From: Salinicoccus cyprini | Lineage (GTDB): Bacteria; Bacillota; Bacilli; Staphylococcales; Salinicoccaceae | Assembly (NCBI RefSeq): GCF_007713705.1 | Contig: NZ_VMSJ01000001.1 | Span: 1,116,001 to 1,180,000 of the forward strand | Reading direction: 5' to 3' | Length of the DNA: 64,000 nt | The notes under the pieces: model-generated | Database searches by the model: none | Told to the model about the DNA's origin: nothing | What the model saw: only the letters and a program-made list of their open reading frames with translations | Made by a program: the position numbers and the translations under genes | Shown: positions 17,975 through 27,847 of the stretch, in pieces | Position numbering within the stretch: the stretch's first letter is position 1 | How the letters are laid out: every line of letters begins with the position of its first letter

Positions 17975-19225
17975 ATGTATCATACGATAGTAGTCGGTGG
18001 TGGTGTAAGCGGCCTCATGGCCGCGCATGCCGCCTCAGAAAATGGCAATCGCGTACTGCTCATAGAGAAGAACAGGTCACTCGGAAAGAAACTCCTCATC
18101 TCGGGTGGCGGCCGCTGCAACGTGACCAACCGTCTGCCTTATGAGGAGATCATCAGCCATATACCGGGAAACGGGAAATTCCTGTATGGCCCGTTCAGTA
18201 CTTTCGACAATGAGAGCATCATCCATTTCGTTGAATCCCGGGGCGTCAGCCTGAAGGAGGAGGATCATGGCAGGATGTTTCCGGTCACGGATAAGGCACA
18301 GGATATACTGGACGTCTTCCTTGCAACACTTGAAGAACACAATGTGGAAGTACGGACCGAGACCATCGTCAAGGAAATTCTGACGGATGAAGAACAGGTG
18401 ACAGGCGTCAGACTGCAGGACGGATCAATTCTTGAAGCAGAAAACGTCATCATCACTACCGGTGGCAGGAGTGTCCCACAGACCGGATCGACGGGGGATG
18501 GCCACCGTTTTGCCGCTTCTTTGGGCCATACGATCACAGAGCTTTTCGCGACGGAAGTGCCCATCACTTCGCCGGAAGCCTTCATCCGAGAAGGCAGACT
18601 GAAAGGACTCAGTCTCTCGGACGTGGCCCTTTCCGTTCTGAAGAAGAATAGAAAGCCGAGGGTGACGCACAGGATGGATATGATCTTCACCCATTTCGGT
18701 GTCAGTGGTCCGGCAGCACTGCGCTGCAGCCAGTTCGTCTATAAGGAGCAGAAGAGCCAGAAGAAGAAAGTCATACTCATGTCACTGGATTTCTTCCCCG
18801 GCAAAAGTGCAGGTCAGCTGCGTGATATGATCGAGGAAACAATCGCCGGCAACCGTGACCGCTCTCTGAAGAATACACTGAAGACGCTGCTCCAGGAACG
18901 CCTTGTCCTGTTCCTGCTCGACTTCCTTGAAATCGATGGCTCGGTGAACGGGCATCACGTCTCCAAGGAAAATACGGAACAGATCATCCAGTTTCTGAAA
19001 GGCTTCGAATTCCGTATCGATGGCACCCAGTCCATCGAGAAGGCCTTTGTTACCGGCGGTGGTGTATCACTCAAGGAGATCACACCACAGACGATGGAGA
19101 GCCGGGTGACAAAAGGACTGTATTTCGCAGGAGAAGTACTGGATATCCACGGATATACAGGCGGCTATAATATTACGAGTGCACTGGTCACCGGCTATGT
19201 AGCCGGCCACAGCACTACCAAATAG
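17975..19225 (+). CDS. ytfP: HI0933/BaiN-family FAD-dependent oxidoreductase
   Basis: 416 residues. The Rossmann FAD motif VGGGVSGLMAAHAA (about 7-20) is followed by the family signature KKLLISGGGRCNVTN (about 38-52). The second nucleotide motif is ITTGGRSVPQTGSTGDGH (about 159-176), and the C-terminal GYTGGYNITSALVTG completes the FAD site. The physiological substrate is unknown. It is divergent from murJ and convergent with leuS. AAAAAGGAG precedes the ATG. Confidence 0.9.
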   Translation: MYHTIVVGGGVSGLMAAHAASENGNRVLLIEKNRSLGKKLLISGGGRCNVTNRLPYEEIISHIPGNGKFLYGPFSTFDNESIIHFVESRGVSLKEEDHGRMFPVTDKAQDILDVFLATLEEHNVEVRTETIVKEILTDEEQVTGVRLQDGSILEAENVIITTGGRSVPQTGSTGDGHRFAASLGHTITELFATEVPITSPEAFIREGRLKGLSLSDVALSVLKKNRKPRVTHRMDMIFTHFGVSGPAALRCSQFVYKEQKSQKKKVILMSLDFFPGKSAGQLRDMIEETIAGNRDRSLKNTLKTLLQERLVLFLLDFLEIDGSVNGHHVSKENTEQIIQFLKGFEFRIDGTQSIEKAFVTGGGVSLKEITPQTMESRVTKGLYFAGEVLDIHGYTGGYNITSALVTGYVAGHSTTK

Positions 19226-19226
19226 A

Positions 19227-19253
19227 AAGACCTCCCGGATTCCGGGAGGTCTT
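19227..19253. terminator. Bidirectional terminator between ytfP and leuS
   Basis: 13-bp perfect stem AAGACCTCCCGGA with its complement. It is placed between convergent stop codons. Confidence 0.88.
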
Positions 19254-19256
19254 CTG

Positions 19257-21668
19257 CTAGTTTGCAACGATATTTACAAGTTTGCCCGGTACAACGATGA
19301 CCTTCCTCACCGTCTTTTCACGGATGGCCTCCTGTACACGGTCCGACTCGATTGCGATGCGTTCGAGATCTTCCTTGCCGGCTTCAGCCGGGACGTTCAT
19401 CTTTTCCTTGACCTTGCCATTGACCTGGATGACGATTTCAACTTCATCTTCAACGAGCTTCGACTCATCGAATGCCGGCCATGCTGCATAGCTGATGGTT
19501 TCACTGTACCCGAGTTTTTCCCAGAGTTCTTCAGCAACGTGGGGGGCGACAGGCGACAGCAGTTTGACGAAACCTTCAATATACCCGCGGTTCATCTGTT
19601 CCTGCTTGTAGCCTTCATTGATGAACACCATGAGCTGCGAAATGGCAGTATTGAAATTCAGGGACTCGAAGTCTTCAGTCACTTTCCTGACCGTCGCGTG
19701 GTATACCTTATCGAGCGCAGGTGTCGCACTTTCGACGACACTGTCCTTCAGCTGTCCATTCTCATCGACAAGCAGTCTCCAGACGCGGTCGAGGAAGCGG
19801 CGTGCACCGTCAAGACCGTTGTCACTCCATGCGATGGAAGCGTCGAGCGGCCCCATGAACATCTCGTACAGTCGGAGCGTATCCGCACCGTGTGAGATGA
19901 CGATATCATCCGGGTTGATGACATTGCCCTTGGACTTGCTCATCTTTTCGTTGCCTTCACCAAGGATCATGCCCTGGTTGAACAGCTTCTGGAACGGCTC
20001 CTTCGTTTCCACCACACCGACATCATACAGCACCTTGTGCCAGAACCTCGCGTAGAGCAGGTGCAGTACAGCATGTTCTGCACCGCCGATATAGAGATCG
20101 ACAGGCATCCAGTGCTGAAGCTTTTCTTTCGAAGCAAGTGCTTCGGTATTATGCGGATCGATGAACCTCAAATAGTACCAGCAGCTGCCTGCCCATTGCG
20201 GCATCGTATTCGTTTCCCTGCGGCCTTTGACGCCATCTTCCCTCACGACTGTGAGCCATTCCTCATTATTGGCGAGTGGAGATTCACCCGTGCCTGAAGG
20301 CTTGATTTCGTCCATTTCAGGCAGCATGAGCGGCAGTTCCGCTTCATCCAGCACACTCATCGTACCATCTTCCCAGTAGACGACAGGAATCGGTTCGCCC
20401 CAGTAGCGTTGGCGTGCAAACAGCCAGTCACGAAGCTTGTACGTGGTCTTCTGTTCTCCGGCACCCTTTTCGCTCAGTATTTCAATGGCTTTTGTAATGG
20501 CCGCTTCCTTGTCGAGACCATCGAGTTCGCCGGAATTGATGTGAATACCGTCTCCAGTGTATGCTTCCTCATCAATGTCGCCGCCTTCCACGACCGCCTT
20601 GATCGGCAGGTCGTATTCCTTGGCGAATTCGTAGTCGCGCGCATCATGCGCCGGTACAGCCATGATGGCGCCGGTGCCGTATGAAGCAAGAACATAGTCC
20701 GCAATCCATATCGGCATTTTTTCGCCGGAAAGTGGATTGATGGCATAGGCGCCTGTGAATGCGCCCGACTTCTCCTTCGACAGGTCTGTACGTTCCAGCT
20801 CACTCTTCCTCGCAGCCTTCTCCTGATAGGCTTCGATCTGTGATCTGTACTCATCCGTTGTAATGTCATCGATCAGTGCATGTTCAGGTGACAATACGGC
20901 ATACGTTGCACCGTGGATTGTATCCGGACGCGTTGTAAAGGCAGTGAATGATTCACCTGTGCCTTCGATCTGGAAAGTGATGTTCGCCCCTTCAGATCTG
21001 CCGATCCAGTTTCTCTGCATATCCTTCAGTGATTCCGGCCAGTCCAGATCCTCAAGATCTTCAAGCAGACGATCGGCATATGCCGTGATCTTGAGCATCC
21101 ACTGCTTCATCGGCTTTCTGACGACAGGGTGTCCCCCGCGTTCCGACACACCATCGATGACCTCTTCATTGGCAAGCACCGTTCCCAGTGCTTCGCACCA
21201 GTTCACCGGCACTTCATCGACATAGGCCAGCCCCTTGTTGTAGAGCTGGATGAAAATCCACTGGGTCCATTTGTAGTACTCAGGATCCGTCGTATTGATT
21301 TCACGGTCCCAGTCATAGCTGAATCCGAGCTCCTTGATCTGGCGGCGGAAGTTGTCGATATTCTTTTCATTGAATTCACGGATATCATTGCCGGTATCGA
21401 TGGCGTACTGCTCAGCCGGCAGTCCAAACGCATCCCAGCCAATCGGGTGCAGTACATTGTATCCCTGCATCCTTTTCATTCTTGAAATGATGTCTGTTGC
21501 GGTATAGCCTTCCGGGTGCCCGACATGAAGCCCGGCGCCTGATGGATAAGGGAACATGTCGAGTGCGTAGAATTTTTTCTTGTCATACTCTTCCTCTGTC
21601 CTGAATATCTTTTCCTGTTCCCAGTGTGTCTGCCATTTCTTTTCAATATCCTGATGATTGAACGCCAT
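19257..21668 (-). CDS. leuS: Leucyl-tRNA synthetase
   Basis: 803 residues, usual bacterial length. The class I HIGH-type motif [16 protein letters not shown] lies near 42-57, the CP1 editing domain is in the middle ([12 protein letters not shown]), and KMSKSKGN comes near 575. It charges tRNA-Leu. The start at [12 protein letters not shown] is set by AAGGAGGATTCTT directly upstream; a 15-residue extension into the leader is not real. A T-box leader precedes it. Confidence 0.97.
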   Translation of the reverse strand: MAFNHQDIEKKWQTHWEQEKIFRTEEEYDKKKFYALDMFPYPSGAGLHVGHPEGYTATDIISRMKRMQGYNVLHPIGWDAFGLPAEQYAIDTGNDIREFNEKNIDNFRRQIKELGFSYDWDREINTTDPEYYKWTQWIFIQLYNKGLAYVDEVPVNWCEALGTVLANEEVIDGVSERGGHPVVRKPMKQWMLKITAYADRLLEDLEDLDWPESLKDMQRNWIGRSEGANITFQIEGTGESFTAFTTRPDTIHGATYAVLSPEHALIDDITTDEYRSQIEAYQEKAARKSELERTDLSKEKSGAFTGAYAINPLSGEKMPIWIADYVLASYGTGAIMAVPAHDARDYEFAKEYDLPIKAVVEGGDIDEEAYTGDGIHINSGELDGLDKEAAITKAIEILSEKGAGEQKTTYKLRDWLFARQRYWGEPIPVVYWEDGTMSVLDEAELPLMLPEMDEIKPSGTGESPLANNEEWLTVVREDGVKGRRETNTMPQWAGSCWYYLRFIDPHNTEALASKEKLQHWMPVDLYIGGAEHAVLHLLYARFWHKVLYDVGVVETKEPFQKLFNQGMILGEGNEKMSKSKGNVINPDDIVISHGADTLRLYEMFMGPLDASIAWSDNGLDGARRFLDRVWRLLVDENGQLKDSVVESATPALDKVYHATVRKVTEDFESLNFNTAISQLMVFINEGYKQEQMNRGYIEGFVKLLSPVAPHVAEELWEKLGYSETISYAAWPAFDESKLVEDEVEIVIQVNGKVKEKMNVPAEAGKEDLERIAIESDRVQEAIREKTVRKVIVVPGKLVNIVAN

Positions 21669-21881
21669 AAGAATCCTCCTTGAATATAAATAATCCCATG
21701 CCTGTATAAGCATGGGACGATCATATATCTATACGACCGCGGTACCACCCGCATTCACCGTTAAGTGCAACTTCATTTGATAAGATTAGTTTTGATCTGG
21801 ACAAGTTCATATACATCCACTACTGGTTCGCAGCATCCACCAGCTCTCTTGAAATGCATCCGTATACTACTGACTCCAACA
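21669..21881 (-). promoter_or_regulatory. T-box leader of leuS
   Basis: On the minus strand the leader holds the T-box core AATGCGGGTGGTACCGCGG (21737-21755), which binds the uncharged tRNA acceptor end. Downstream is a terminator stem CCCATGC/GCATGGG (21695-21716) followed by an AU-rich stretch. Upstream is a Stem I region containing GCTGCGAACC. A candidate specifier is the Leu codon CTT at 21803-21805 within GAACTTG. Uncharged tRNA-Leu would favour antitermination and leuS expression. Confidence 0.9.
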
Positions 21882-21887
21882 CTTATA

Positions 21888-21916
21888 AATATAGATTATA
21901 TTCATACAATTGGCAA
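21888..21916 (-). promoter_or_regulatory. Promoter of the leuS leader
   Basis: On the minus strand TTGCCA (21911-21916) and TATATT (21888-21893) are separated by 17 bases. Predicted transcription starts near 21881, just before the T-box RNA. Confidence 0.65.
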
Positions 21917-21925
21917 GATGTATCT

Positions 21926-22417
21926 TCAAGTGGCAGATATATCGATGCCTTCAACGTGAAGCAGACCGCGCTTTTTATCAAGACCGCCCGTGTAGCCGCC
22001 AAGTGAACCATCCGATGCAATGACCCGGTGGCACGGTACGATGATCGATATCGGATTCTTTCCATTGGCATTCGCCACCGCCCTCGAATGATTCGGTCCC
22101 CCGCAGTCCGCAGCCAGCATCTTATAGCTGATTGTCTCACCATAGGGTATCTCGATGAGACGCTGCCATACTTTCTGCTGGAACGGCGTCCCGGCGGTAA
22201 ACTCAAGCGGTACATCGAAATGGGTGCGCGACCCGCTGAAATACTCCTGAAGTTCCCTGACACACTGCCTGATGACCGGGGAGGATCCATCGAGATCAAC
22301 CTCATTCGGCACTTCCATCTCCAGCACGTGGTCCAGTTCGACAATACGGTCCCTGGCGGCACGGATCTTCAGCCAGCCGATCGGTGTATTCATATAATAG
22401 AGTTCTGTCATTGCCAT
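21926..22417 (-). CDS. ogt: Methylated-DNA--protein-cysteine methyltransferase
   Basis: 163 residues. The suicide alkyl-acceptor motif IIVPCHRVI (about 124-132) and the helix-turn-helix segment FQQKVWQRLIEIPYGETISY (about 78-97) identify an O6-alkylguanine-DNA alkyltransferase. It repairs O6-methylguanine by transferring the alkyl group to its own cysteine. The start overlaps the permease stop by 3-4 bases. An ATG two codons later (22411) is equally plausible from the position of AAGGA. Confidence 0.93.
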   Translation of the reverse strand: MAMTELYYMNTPIGWLKIRAARDRIVELDHVLEMEVPNEVDLDGSSPVIRQCVRELQEYFSGSRTHFDVPLEFTAGTPFQQKVWQRLIEIPYGETISYKMLAADCGGPNHSRAVANANGKNPISIIVPCHRVIASDGSLGGYTGGLDKKRGLLHVEGIDISAT

Positions 22418-23961
22418 CAGTCCTTATAAGTGATTTTGAAACCTGAGTCGTATTTCTTCGCTACGCTGCCGAGTATGAACCAGGATATGATAGCGCATAT
22501 GCCGAGTATAGCCATGGCAATCAGCCCCTGCCGGATGCCCACTGCCATTCCTTCCAGAATTAATGGAAGCATCGAGATCATCATGAAGACGAAGAACATG
22601 ATCATCGTGATGATGATGCCGCTTTTTGTATCGAGCCGTTTCGATGGATTTTTCCGGCTCACCACGGGACTTGAACTGCCGATCAGCATGCCGACCGGCA
22701 CCGCGGCAAGACAGACCAGCACGATGCCTGGAAGCATGAACAGCAAGGTTTCCACTCCAGCTGTCGAGAAAAACCATGTGATGGTGAAAATGACCATGAG
22801 GATTGGTACAGTCGCCACGAGGTTGAAAAGATATTTGGCCAGTGCGAGCTTGGTGCCTTGTACCGGCAGCAGCTGCACCATCTGGAAGTGCTCCGCATCC
22901 CGCGCGGTATGGTGGGCACTGATGTATAATGCGGTGATCAGTGCACCTCCGGCAGCTGCCGAGAGCAGCTGGCTGCCTCCCATGACGAGCGACCGCGTCT
23001 CTGCTTCTGCCGGTGAGGAGAAGTAGACAAGCACGAGCGGCAGCACATATAGGGGCAGCAGGACAGCAAGTTCCCTGTAGTTCCGGTACGACAGCTTCAG
23101 ATCCTTGGACACCAGCACGATGACAGGATGGCTGATGCTGCTTCTGCCGGTCTTCCTCTTCCCGGCCGAATGCCCTTCTGCGACCCCTACTCTGTCTATT
23201 GCGCGTACTACGATGAATCTGGTCGATATGATGATGGCGATTGCGGCCAGGATCATGATGATTGGGCCGAGTATGCCCGGGACAGCACTGTAATCATATA
23301 GAACGCCGCTGTATAACACCGGCAATTGAGGGAACATCGCCAATATGCCCGTAAACGAGTCGGCAATCGCAAACATGATGACGTAGATCAGCAGAAATGA
23401 CATGCCACCGAGAAAAGCGAGTATTTCACTGACTTTTTTAACCGGCAGGATGTTTGCCGTCAGAAATACAAGTCCGAACGAAATGGAAGTGAAAACCAAC
23501 CCCAGCACAATGAAGTAGACAATGCTGTTTGGCAGCAGCAGCCATTGATCATATCTTACAGCGAGCGCTGCACCTACTATTATTGACAGTGGCAGCATGA
23601 TGGAAGTTGAATAAAGCAGATTGTGCTTGATGAACTTCGCATGGAACAGTTCCGCTGCAGATATCGGATACGACATGTAGTGCGTTATACTTCCGCTCAG
23701 AATCATATCCTTGATGATGAAATGTATCGACACCAGGATGAGTATGACCCCACTGGCAACCGACAGTATCAGAAGATACAGGTCCATATAGTTCTCATCG
23801 AGCGAAGCGGTGATCGAGAACAGCAGTGTCGTCACGAGTGGCAGAGGAATCAGCAGCAACAGGAGACCGATCAGTATATAGAGGATTCTTTTCGATTCAC
23901 CCAGCACTTTCCAATAGTTGAAGAGCGCACGCCGTTCCGTATCAAGTATCAGACGGATCAT
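22417..23961 (-). CDS. ABC exporter permease
   Basis: 514 residues with about 12 hydrophobic segments in two halves, separated by a basic hydrophilic stretch near 265-285 (SAGKRKTGRSS). No extracellular domain or signal peptide is visible. It overlaps the upstream ATPase gene by 20 bases, so the two form one transporter operon. The substrate is unknown; the single-chain two-half arrangement resembles uncharacterized ABC-2 permeases of Firmicutes. Confidence 0.85.
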   Translation of the reverse strand: MIRLILDTERRALFNYWKVLGESKRILYILIGLLLLLIPLPLVTTLLFSITASLDENYMDLYLLILSVASGVILILVSIHFIIKDMILSGSITHYMSYPISAAELFHAKFIKHNLLYSTSIMLPLSIIVGAALAVRYDQWLLLPNSIVYFIVLGLVFTSISFGLVFLTANILPVKKVSEILAFLGGMSFLLIYVIMFAIADSFTGILAMFPQLPVLYSGVLYDYSAVPGILGPIIMILAAIAIIISTRFIVVRAIDRVGVAEGHSAGKRKTGRSSISHPVIVLVSKDLKLSYRNYRELAVLLPLYVLPLVLVYFSSPAEAETRSLVMGGSQLLSAAAGGALITALYISAHHTARDAEHFQMVQLLPVQGTKLALAKYLFNLVATVPILMVIFTITWFFSTAGVETLLFMLPGIVLVCLAAVPVGMLIGSSSPVVSRKNPSKRLDTKSGIIITMIMFFVFMMISMLPLILEGMAVGIRQGLIAMAILGICAIISWFILGSVAKKYDSGFKITYKD

Positions 23962-24688
23962 TTCGGTCCACCTCTGTCAATTCCAGAAAGATATCTTCGA
24001 GCCGTGCCGAGGCATTCCCATTCGCTTCTCTAAGCTCCGATAAAGTGCCCTGGGCCAACTTTCTTCCATTATAGATGATGAGTATATCCGTTGCGATCTC
24101 TTCAGCAAGCGAAAGATTGTGGGTCGTCAGAAAAACCGTACGGCCCGACTTGATGTAGTCACGCAGATGATCTTTGAGATTCCTGTTGCTCTTCGGGTCA
24201 AGCCCCACTGTCGGCTCATCGAGAAAGAGGATATCCGGCTTATGGACGAGTGCTCCGATCAATGCCACCTTCTGCTTCATGCCGTGGGAATATTCCTCTA
24301 TCAGCGTATCGAGCCGTCCTTCTAGATCGAACAGTGCCAGAAGCTTCTGCTGCTCCTCCAGAAAGACGGTCTCATCAATCTTATAGACACTCGCTATGAA
24401 ATTGAGGTATTCCCTGCCGGTGAGCTTGCCCATCAGGTCCGGCGTATCGGGAATGAAGCTGAGCCTTGCCTTCAGGTGCGTCTTGCCCGGCCCCATCACT
24501 TCCCCGAACATCTCCACTGACCCGCTCGATGCCTTTTGCAGCCCGGTCAGCATGCGGATTGTTGTGGATTTGCCTGAGCCGTTCGGACCGATGAACGCAA
24601 ACAGCTCCCCGCTGCCGACTGTAAAATCAAGATCCCGCACTGCGTAGCTGCTGCCATACTTCTTGTTCAACTTTTCAACTTTGAGCAT
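23942..24688 (-). CDS. ABC transporter ATP-binding protein
   Basis: 248 residues. Walker A GPNGSGKST (about 34-42), the signature YSHGMKQKVAL (about 133-143, with SHGMK instead of LSGGQ), Walker B ILFLDEPTVGLD (about 153-164) and the switch histidine in FLTTHNL (about 190-196) are all present. It powers the permease encoded next to it; the SHGMKQ variant signature is common in ABC-2 exporters. TAAGGAG is the ribosome site. Divergent from the radical SAM gene. Confidence 0.92.
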   Translation of the reverse strand: MLKVEKLNKKYGSSYAVRDLDFTVGSGELFAFIGPNGSGKSTTIRMLTGLQKASSGSVEMFGEVMGPGKTHLKARLSFIPDTPDLMGKLTGREYLNFIASVYKIDETVFLEEQQKLLALFDLEGRLDTLIEEYSHGMKQKVALIGALVHKPDILFLDEPTVGLDPKSNRNLKDHLRDYIKSGRTVFLTTHNLSLAEEIATDILIIYNGRKLAQGTLSELREANGNASARLEDIFLELTEVDRNDPSDT

Positions 24689-24853
24689 AATTTCTCCTTA
24701 GCATTATACGTTTTGACATCACTTTTCTTCTTCCATACTACAACAAGTCCCGCTCTTTATAAACTGCCCTTTCCGAAGTGATCTTTCCAGATCATGTACT
24801 TCCGGACCAGCCAGATATGGTACAATGCCAAATAGGAATAAGAGGTGAAAATA

Positions 24854-25807
24854 ATGACTGGCTTCGAATACAGTTTTGATGATAAGCGGTATCATACACT
24901 GAACTATCATCTTAAAAATACATTCAATGAAAAAATCTTCAAAGTGGCACTGGATGCAGGATTCGACTGTCCGAACCGGGACGGCACCGTCGCCTATGGC
25001 GGCTGCACCTTCTGTTCCGTTGCAGGCAGCGGGGACTTTGCCGGCAGCCGCGTCGATCCGATTCCCGTCCAGTTCGAGAAGATCAGAGGACGCATGCAGC
25101 AGCAGAAATGGAAGAACGGCAAATACATCGCCTACTTCCAGTCGTTCACCAATACGCATGCGCCTGTTAGTGTATTGCGTGAAAAATTCGAGGCAGCACT
25201 GGAAATAGAGGGCGTCGTCGGACTTTCCATCGGTACCAGACCCGACTGCCTGCCGGATGACGTCGTGGAATACCTTGCGGAATTGAACGAGCGCACGTAT
25301 CTCTGGGTCGAGCTCGGCCTCCAGACCATCCATGACAGGACAAGCCAGCTGATCAACCGCGCCCATGATATGCAGTGCTACCATAAAGGCGTGGCAAAAC
25401 TCAGGAAGCATGATATCAATGTATGCAGCCATATCATCAATGGCCTGCCTGAAGAGGACTATGCAATGATGATGGAGACAGCACAGGCTGTTGCCGACAT
25501 GGATGTACAGGGCATCAAGATCCATCTGCTCCATCTGCTGAAAGGCACGCCGATGGTCAAGCAGTACGAAAAAGGCAGATTATCATTCCTGAGCCAGGAT
25601 GAATATATAAAGCTCGTATGCGATCAGCTTGAAATACTGCCGGAAGAAATGATCATCCACCGCATCACCGGTGACGGACCGATCGACCAGCTTATCGGAC
25701 CCATGTGGAGTACGGACAAATGGAACGTACTGAACAGCATCGATGACGAACTGAAAAGAAGAGGCTCCTATCAGGGAACCCGCTACAAGGAGAAGACCAA
25801 TGCTTAA
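24854..25807 (+). CDS. ytqA: TIGR01212/YtqA-family radical SAM protein
   Basis: 317 residues. The cysteine cluster CPNRDGTVAYGGCTFCS (about 40-56) is the variant 4Fe-4S/SAM motif of this family. GLSIGTRPDCLPDDVVEYL (about 127-145) and WVELGLQTIHD (about 154-164) follow the Elp3/MiaB-like barrel. The modified substrate is probably an RNA, but it is not established. AGAGGTG with a 6-base spacer points to the ATG at 24854; a GTG three codons earlier lies inside that ribosome site. The downstream methyltransferase overlaps it. Confidence 0.92.
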   Translation: MTGFEYSFDDKRYHTLNYHLKNTFNEKIFKVALDAGFDCPNRDGTVAYGGCTFCSVAGSGDFAGSRVDPIPVQFEKIRGRMQQQKWKNGKYIAYFQSFTNTHAPVSVLREKFEAALEIEGVVGLSIGTRPDCLPDDVVEYLAELNERTYLWVELGLQTIHDRTSQLINRAHDMQCYHKGVAKLRKHDINVCSHIINGLPEEDYAMMMETAQAVADMDVQGIKIHLLHLLKGTPMVKQYEKGRLSFLSQDEYIKLVCDQLEILPEEMIIHRITGDGPIDQLIGPMWSTDKWNVLNSIDDELKRRGSYQGTRYKEKTNA

Positions 25808-26357
25808 ACGAATACTGCCACAGGCCAAAATTCTGGCTGAAGAAATCATCCAGCAGGGAGATACTGTAGTTGATGCTACATGCGGCAATGGACATGATAC
25901 GAAGTTTCTTGCTGCATGTACGGGGGAAAGCGGTAGAGTCTACAGTTTCGACGTCCAGGAACAGGCACTCGCCAATGCCCGCGCACTCGTCGGGACGATG
26001 GATCATATCGAATTCATACTGGACTCCCACGCAAATGCCGACAGCTATATAGATACCTCTGTAAAAGCAGCCATGTTCAATCTTGGGTACTTGCCTAGAG
26101 GCGACCAATCAATCACCACCAGCCATGAGTCGACGATGCCTGCCATCGAGAAGATCTTCAACCTGCTCGTTGATGGCGGAAGAATCATCATTGTTGTCTA
26201 CCACGGTCATCCTGCTGGAAAAACAGAAAAAGATGTACTGCTCGAGTCTCTATCCAAGTGGTCCCAAAAAGAAGCGCAGATACTGAAGTACCAGTTCATC
26301 AACCAGAAGAATGACGCCCCTTTCATCATATGCATTGAAAAGAACAGGAACGCCTGA
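25800..26357 (+). CDS. ytqB: YtqB-family class I SAM-dependent methyltransferase
   Basis: 185 residues. The SAM site is VVDATCGNGHDTKFLA (about 21-36), followed by the acidic VYSFDVQEQ and the catalytic-region MFNLGYLPRGDQ (about 95-106). This is the rRNA-methylase-like (MraW_2) family. The pair ytqA-ytqB is conserved, overlaps by 8 bases and may act in tRNA or rRNA modification. AAGGAGAAG lies inside the end of ytqA. Confidence 0.9.
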   Translation: MLKRILPQAKILAEEIIQQGDTVVDATCGNGHDTKFLAACTGESGRVYSFDVQEQALANARALVGTMDHIEFILDSHANADSYIDTSVKAAMFNLGYLPRGDQSITTSHESTMPAIEKIFNLLVDGGRIIIVVYHGHPAGKTEKDVLLESLSKWSQKEAQILKYQFINQKNDAPFIICIEKNRNA

Positions 26358-26381
26358 AAATTCAGGCGTTCCTGTTCTTTT
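26338..26381. terminator. Bidirectional terminator between ytqB and the hydrolase gene
   Basis: About a 20-bp perfect stem, AAAGAACAGGAACGCCTGAA with its complement and a two-base centre, followed by TTTT on the plus strand. It contains the ytqB stop codon. Confidence 0.9.
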
Positions 26382-27183
26382 ATCCAATAAGACCGATCCT
26401 GAACAGCTGGGCATTCAGGAAACGCTCGAGATGATAGTACGGTACATCCGTATCATCGCGCTGGAACACACTGTGCTGGATATTATCGAGCATATGCAAT
26501 GACAGTTCCCTTGTACGCATCTGCTTGATGTATTTTGCGGAAAGAAGCGGCTCGATGATCTCATTTCCCCGGCTCAGCATGGCGAGCACAGGCACATCAG
26601 GAAAATCTTCCATGAATTCCGTCGTCGCCTTCATCTGGTTGATGACTGTCCGGTACCAATGGTAGCTCACTTTTCTGACAAGCAGCTCATCATTGTCATA
26701 CTGATCCAGAAATCCCGGATCTTCAGTGAACTGGCTGAAATGAATGCCCGGGTCGAACCGCGTCGTATCGCTCGTTGTTCTTATGCTTGTACGTATTGTA
26801 TTTTTCCTGTTGATGAATGACTGCTTGAATGAAAGCATCGGGTTGAGCAGTATGATGCCATCCGCCCCTACCAGATTCTGACGCAGTGCCTCTATCACAA
26901 TCAGACCTCCTAGACCTTGTCCCAGCAGGAAGGTCGGCAGCCTATAGGCACGTGCCACCTCGTGCCATTCCCGTACACGGTCCGTGTACTGGCTGAAGTC
27001 GGAAATGTGTCCTTTATTCATACGTGTCGTCTGGCCATGACCCGGAAGGTCACCGCTGACGACGTGATATCCTGAATTTCTCAGCTGTGAGATCAGCTGC
27101 GTATAGTACTCATGGTGCTCGAGCATATCATGGACCACCACTATGACACCCTTTGCCTGCCTATCCGTTTCCCATTTCCACAT
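26380..27183 (-). CDS. YtpA-like alpha/beta hydrolase lacking the nucleophile
   Basis: 267 residues, like the lysophospholipase/monoacylglycerol lipase family (MWKWETDRQAKGVIVVVH; GDLPGHGQTTR at 44-54). The nucleophile elbow, normally GHSMGG, reads GQGLGG (88-93), so residue 90 is Gly. The acid position is Asn207, and only His237 remains. The oxyanion strand has HDM instead of HGx. It is probably not a classical serine hydrolase. The start at 27183 is set by TAGGAG 7 bases upstream; a longer frame covering the divergent gene is antisense. Confidence 0.85.
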   Translation of the reverse strand: MWKWETDRQAKGVIVVVHDMLEHHEYYTQLISQLRNSGYHVVSGDLPGHGQTTRMNKGHISDFSQYTDRVREWHEVARAYRLPTFLLGQGLGGLIVIEALRQNLVGADGIILLNPMLSFKQSFINRKNTIRTSIRTTSDTTRFDPGIHFSQFTEDPGFLDQYDNDELLVRKVSYHWYRTVINQMKATTEFMEDFPDVPVLAMLSRGNEIIEPLLSAKYIKQMRTRELSLHMLDNIQHSVFQRDDTDVPYYHLERFLNAQLFRIGLIG

Positions 27184-27264
27184 TGCCATGCTCCTAACGT
27201 ACTTTAATTCTTTCTGATATGATAGACTTATTATATCAATCTGTTTGAAGAAAGGACATGAGAA

Positions 27265-27765
27265 ATGATCATCGACTATAAGGGATACAGTCCAAAAATA
27301 AATGAAAGCGCTTTTATAGCTCCCAATGCAACCGTCATCGGCGATGTTGAGCTTGGTGCGCATGCATCTGTATGGTTCGGCACCGTGTTGAGAGGCGATA
27401 TCGGCCCCATCCGCATCGGCAGCCACACGAATATCCAGGACCTCTCCATCCTCCATGAGACGCCGGACATGCCGCTCATCATAGAAGATCATGTGACCGT
27501 CGGCCACAAGGTGACACTGCATAGCTGCACCATCAGACAGGGTGCACTGATCGGTATGGATTCCACCATACTCGACGGTGCGGTCATCGGAGAGAACGCC
27601 TTCATTGGTGCCGGCAGCCTGGTGACACCGGGTACGGAGATTCCTGCCAATACACTGGCCTTCGGCAGACCTGCCAGAGTCGTCAGGGAATTGACGGAAG
27701 CAGATCTTGCGGATATGAAAAGAATAAACGAAACGTATGTCGACCATATTCCTCATTACAAATAA
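27265..27765 (+). CDS. Gamma-carbonic-anhydrase-like hexapeptide-repeat protein
   Basis: 166 residues, left-handed beta-helix built from hexapeptide repeats (IAPNATVIGDVELGAHASVW and following), with a C-terminal helix. Metal-site histidines in the segments LHETPD (about 64-69), GHKVTLHSC (about 81-89) match the YrdA/YtoA/gamma-CA layout. Such proteins are trimers. Enzymatic carbonic anhydrase activity is not certain in this subgroup. AAGGACATGAGAA precedes the ATG. Confidence 0.88.
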   Translation: MIIDYKGYSPKINESAFIAPNATVIGDVELGAHASVWFGTVLRGDIGPIRIGSHTNIQDLSILHETPDMPLIIEDHVTVGHKVTLHSCTIRQGALIGMDSTILDGAVIGENAFIGAGSLVTPGTEIPANTLAFGRPARVVRELTEADLADMKRINETYVDHIPHYK

Positions 27766-27786
27766 CCGGATTTATACACATTTAAG

Positions 27787-27816
27787 TTGTCAAAAAATTG
27801 TGATCAGGAGTAGAAT
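27787..27816 (+). promoter_or_regulatory. Promoter of the proline dehydrogenase gene
   Basis: TTGTCA (27787-27792) and TAGAAT (27811-27816) with an 18-base spacer, 32 bases before the start codon. Motif only. Confidence 0.6.
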
Positions 27817-27847
27817 ATAAATTGTACGAAGATTCAGGAGGTAGATT

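Noticed and set aside
24719-25534. 271-codon minus-strand open frame opposite the radical SAM gene
   Set aside because: Antisense shadow with no family resemblance.
27184-27756. Long upstream extension of the minus-strand hydrolase frame
   Set aside because: It runs antisense through the conserved gamma-carbonic-anhydrase-like gene and has no ribosome site; TAGGAG fixes the start at 27183.
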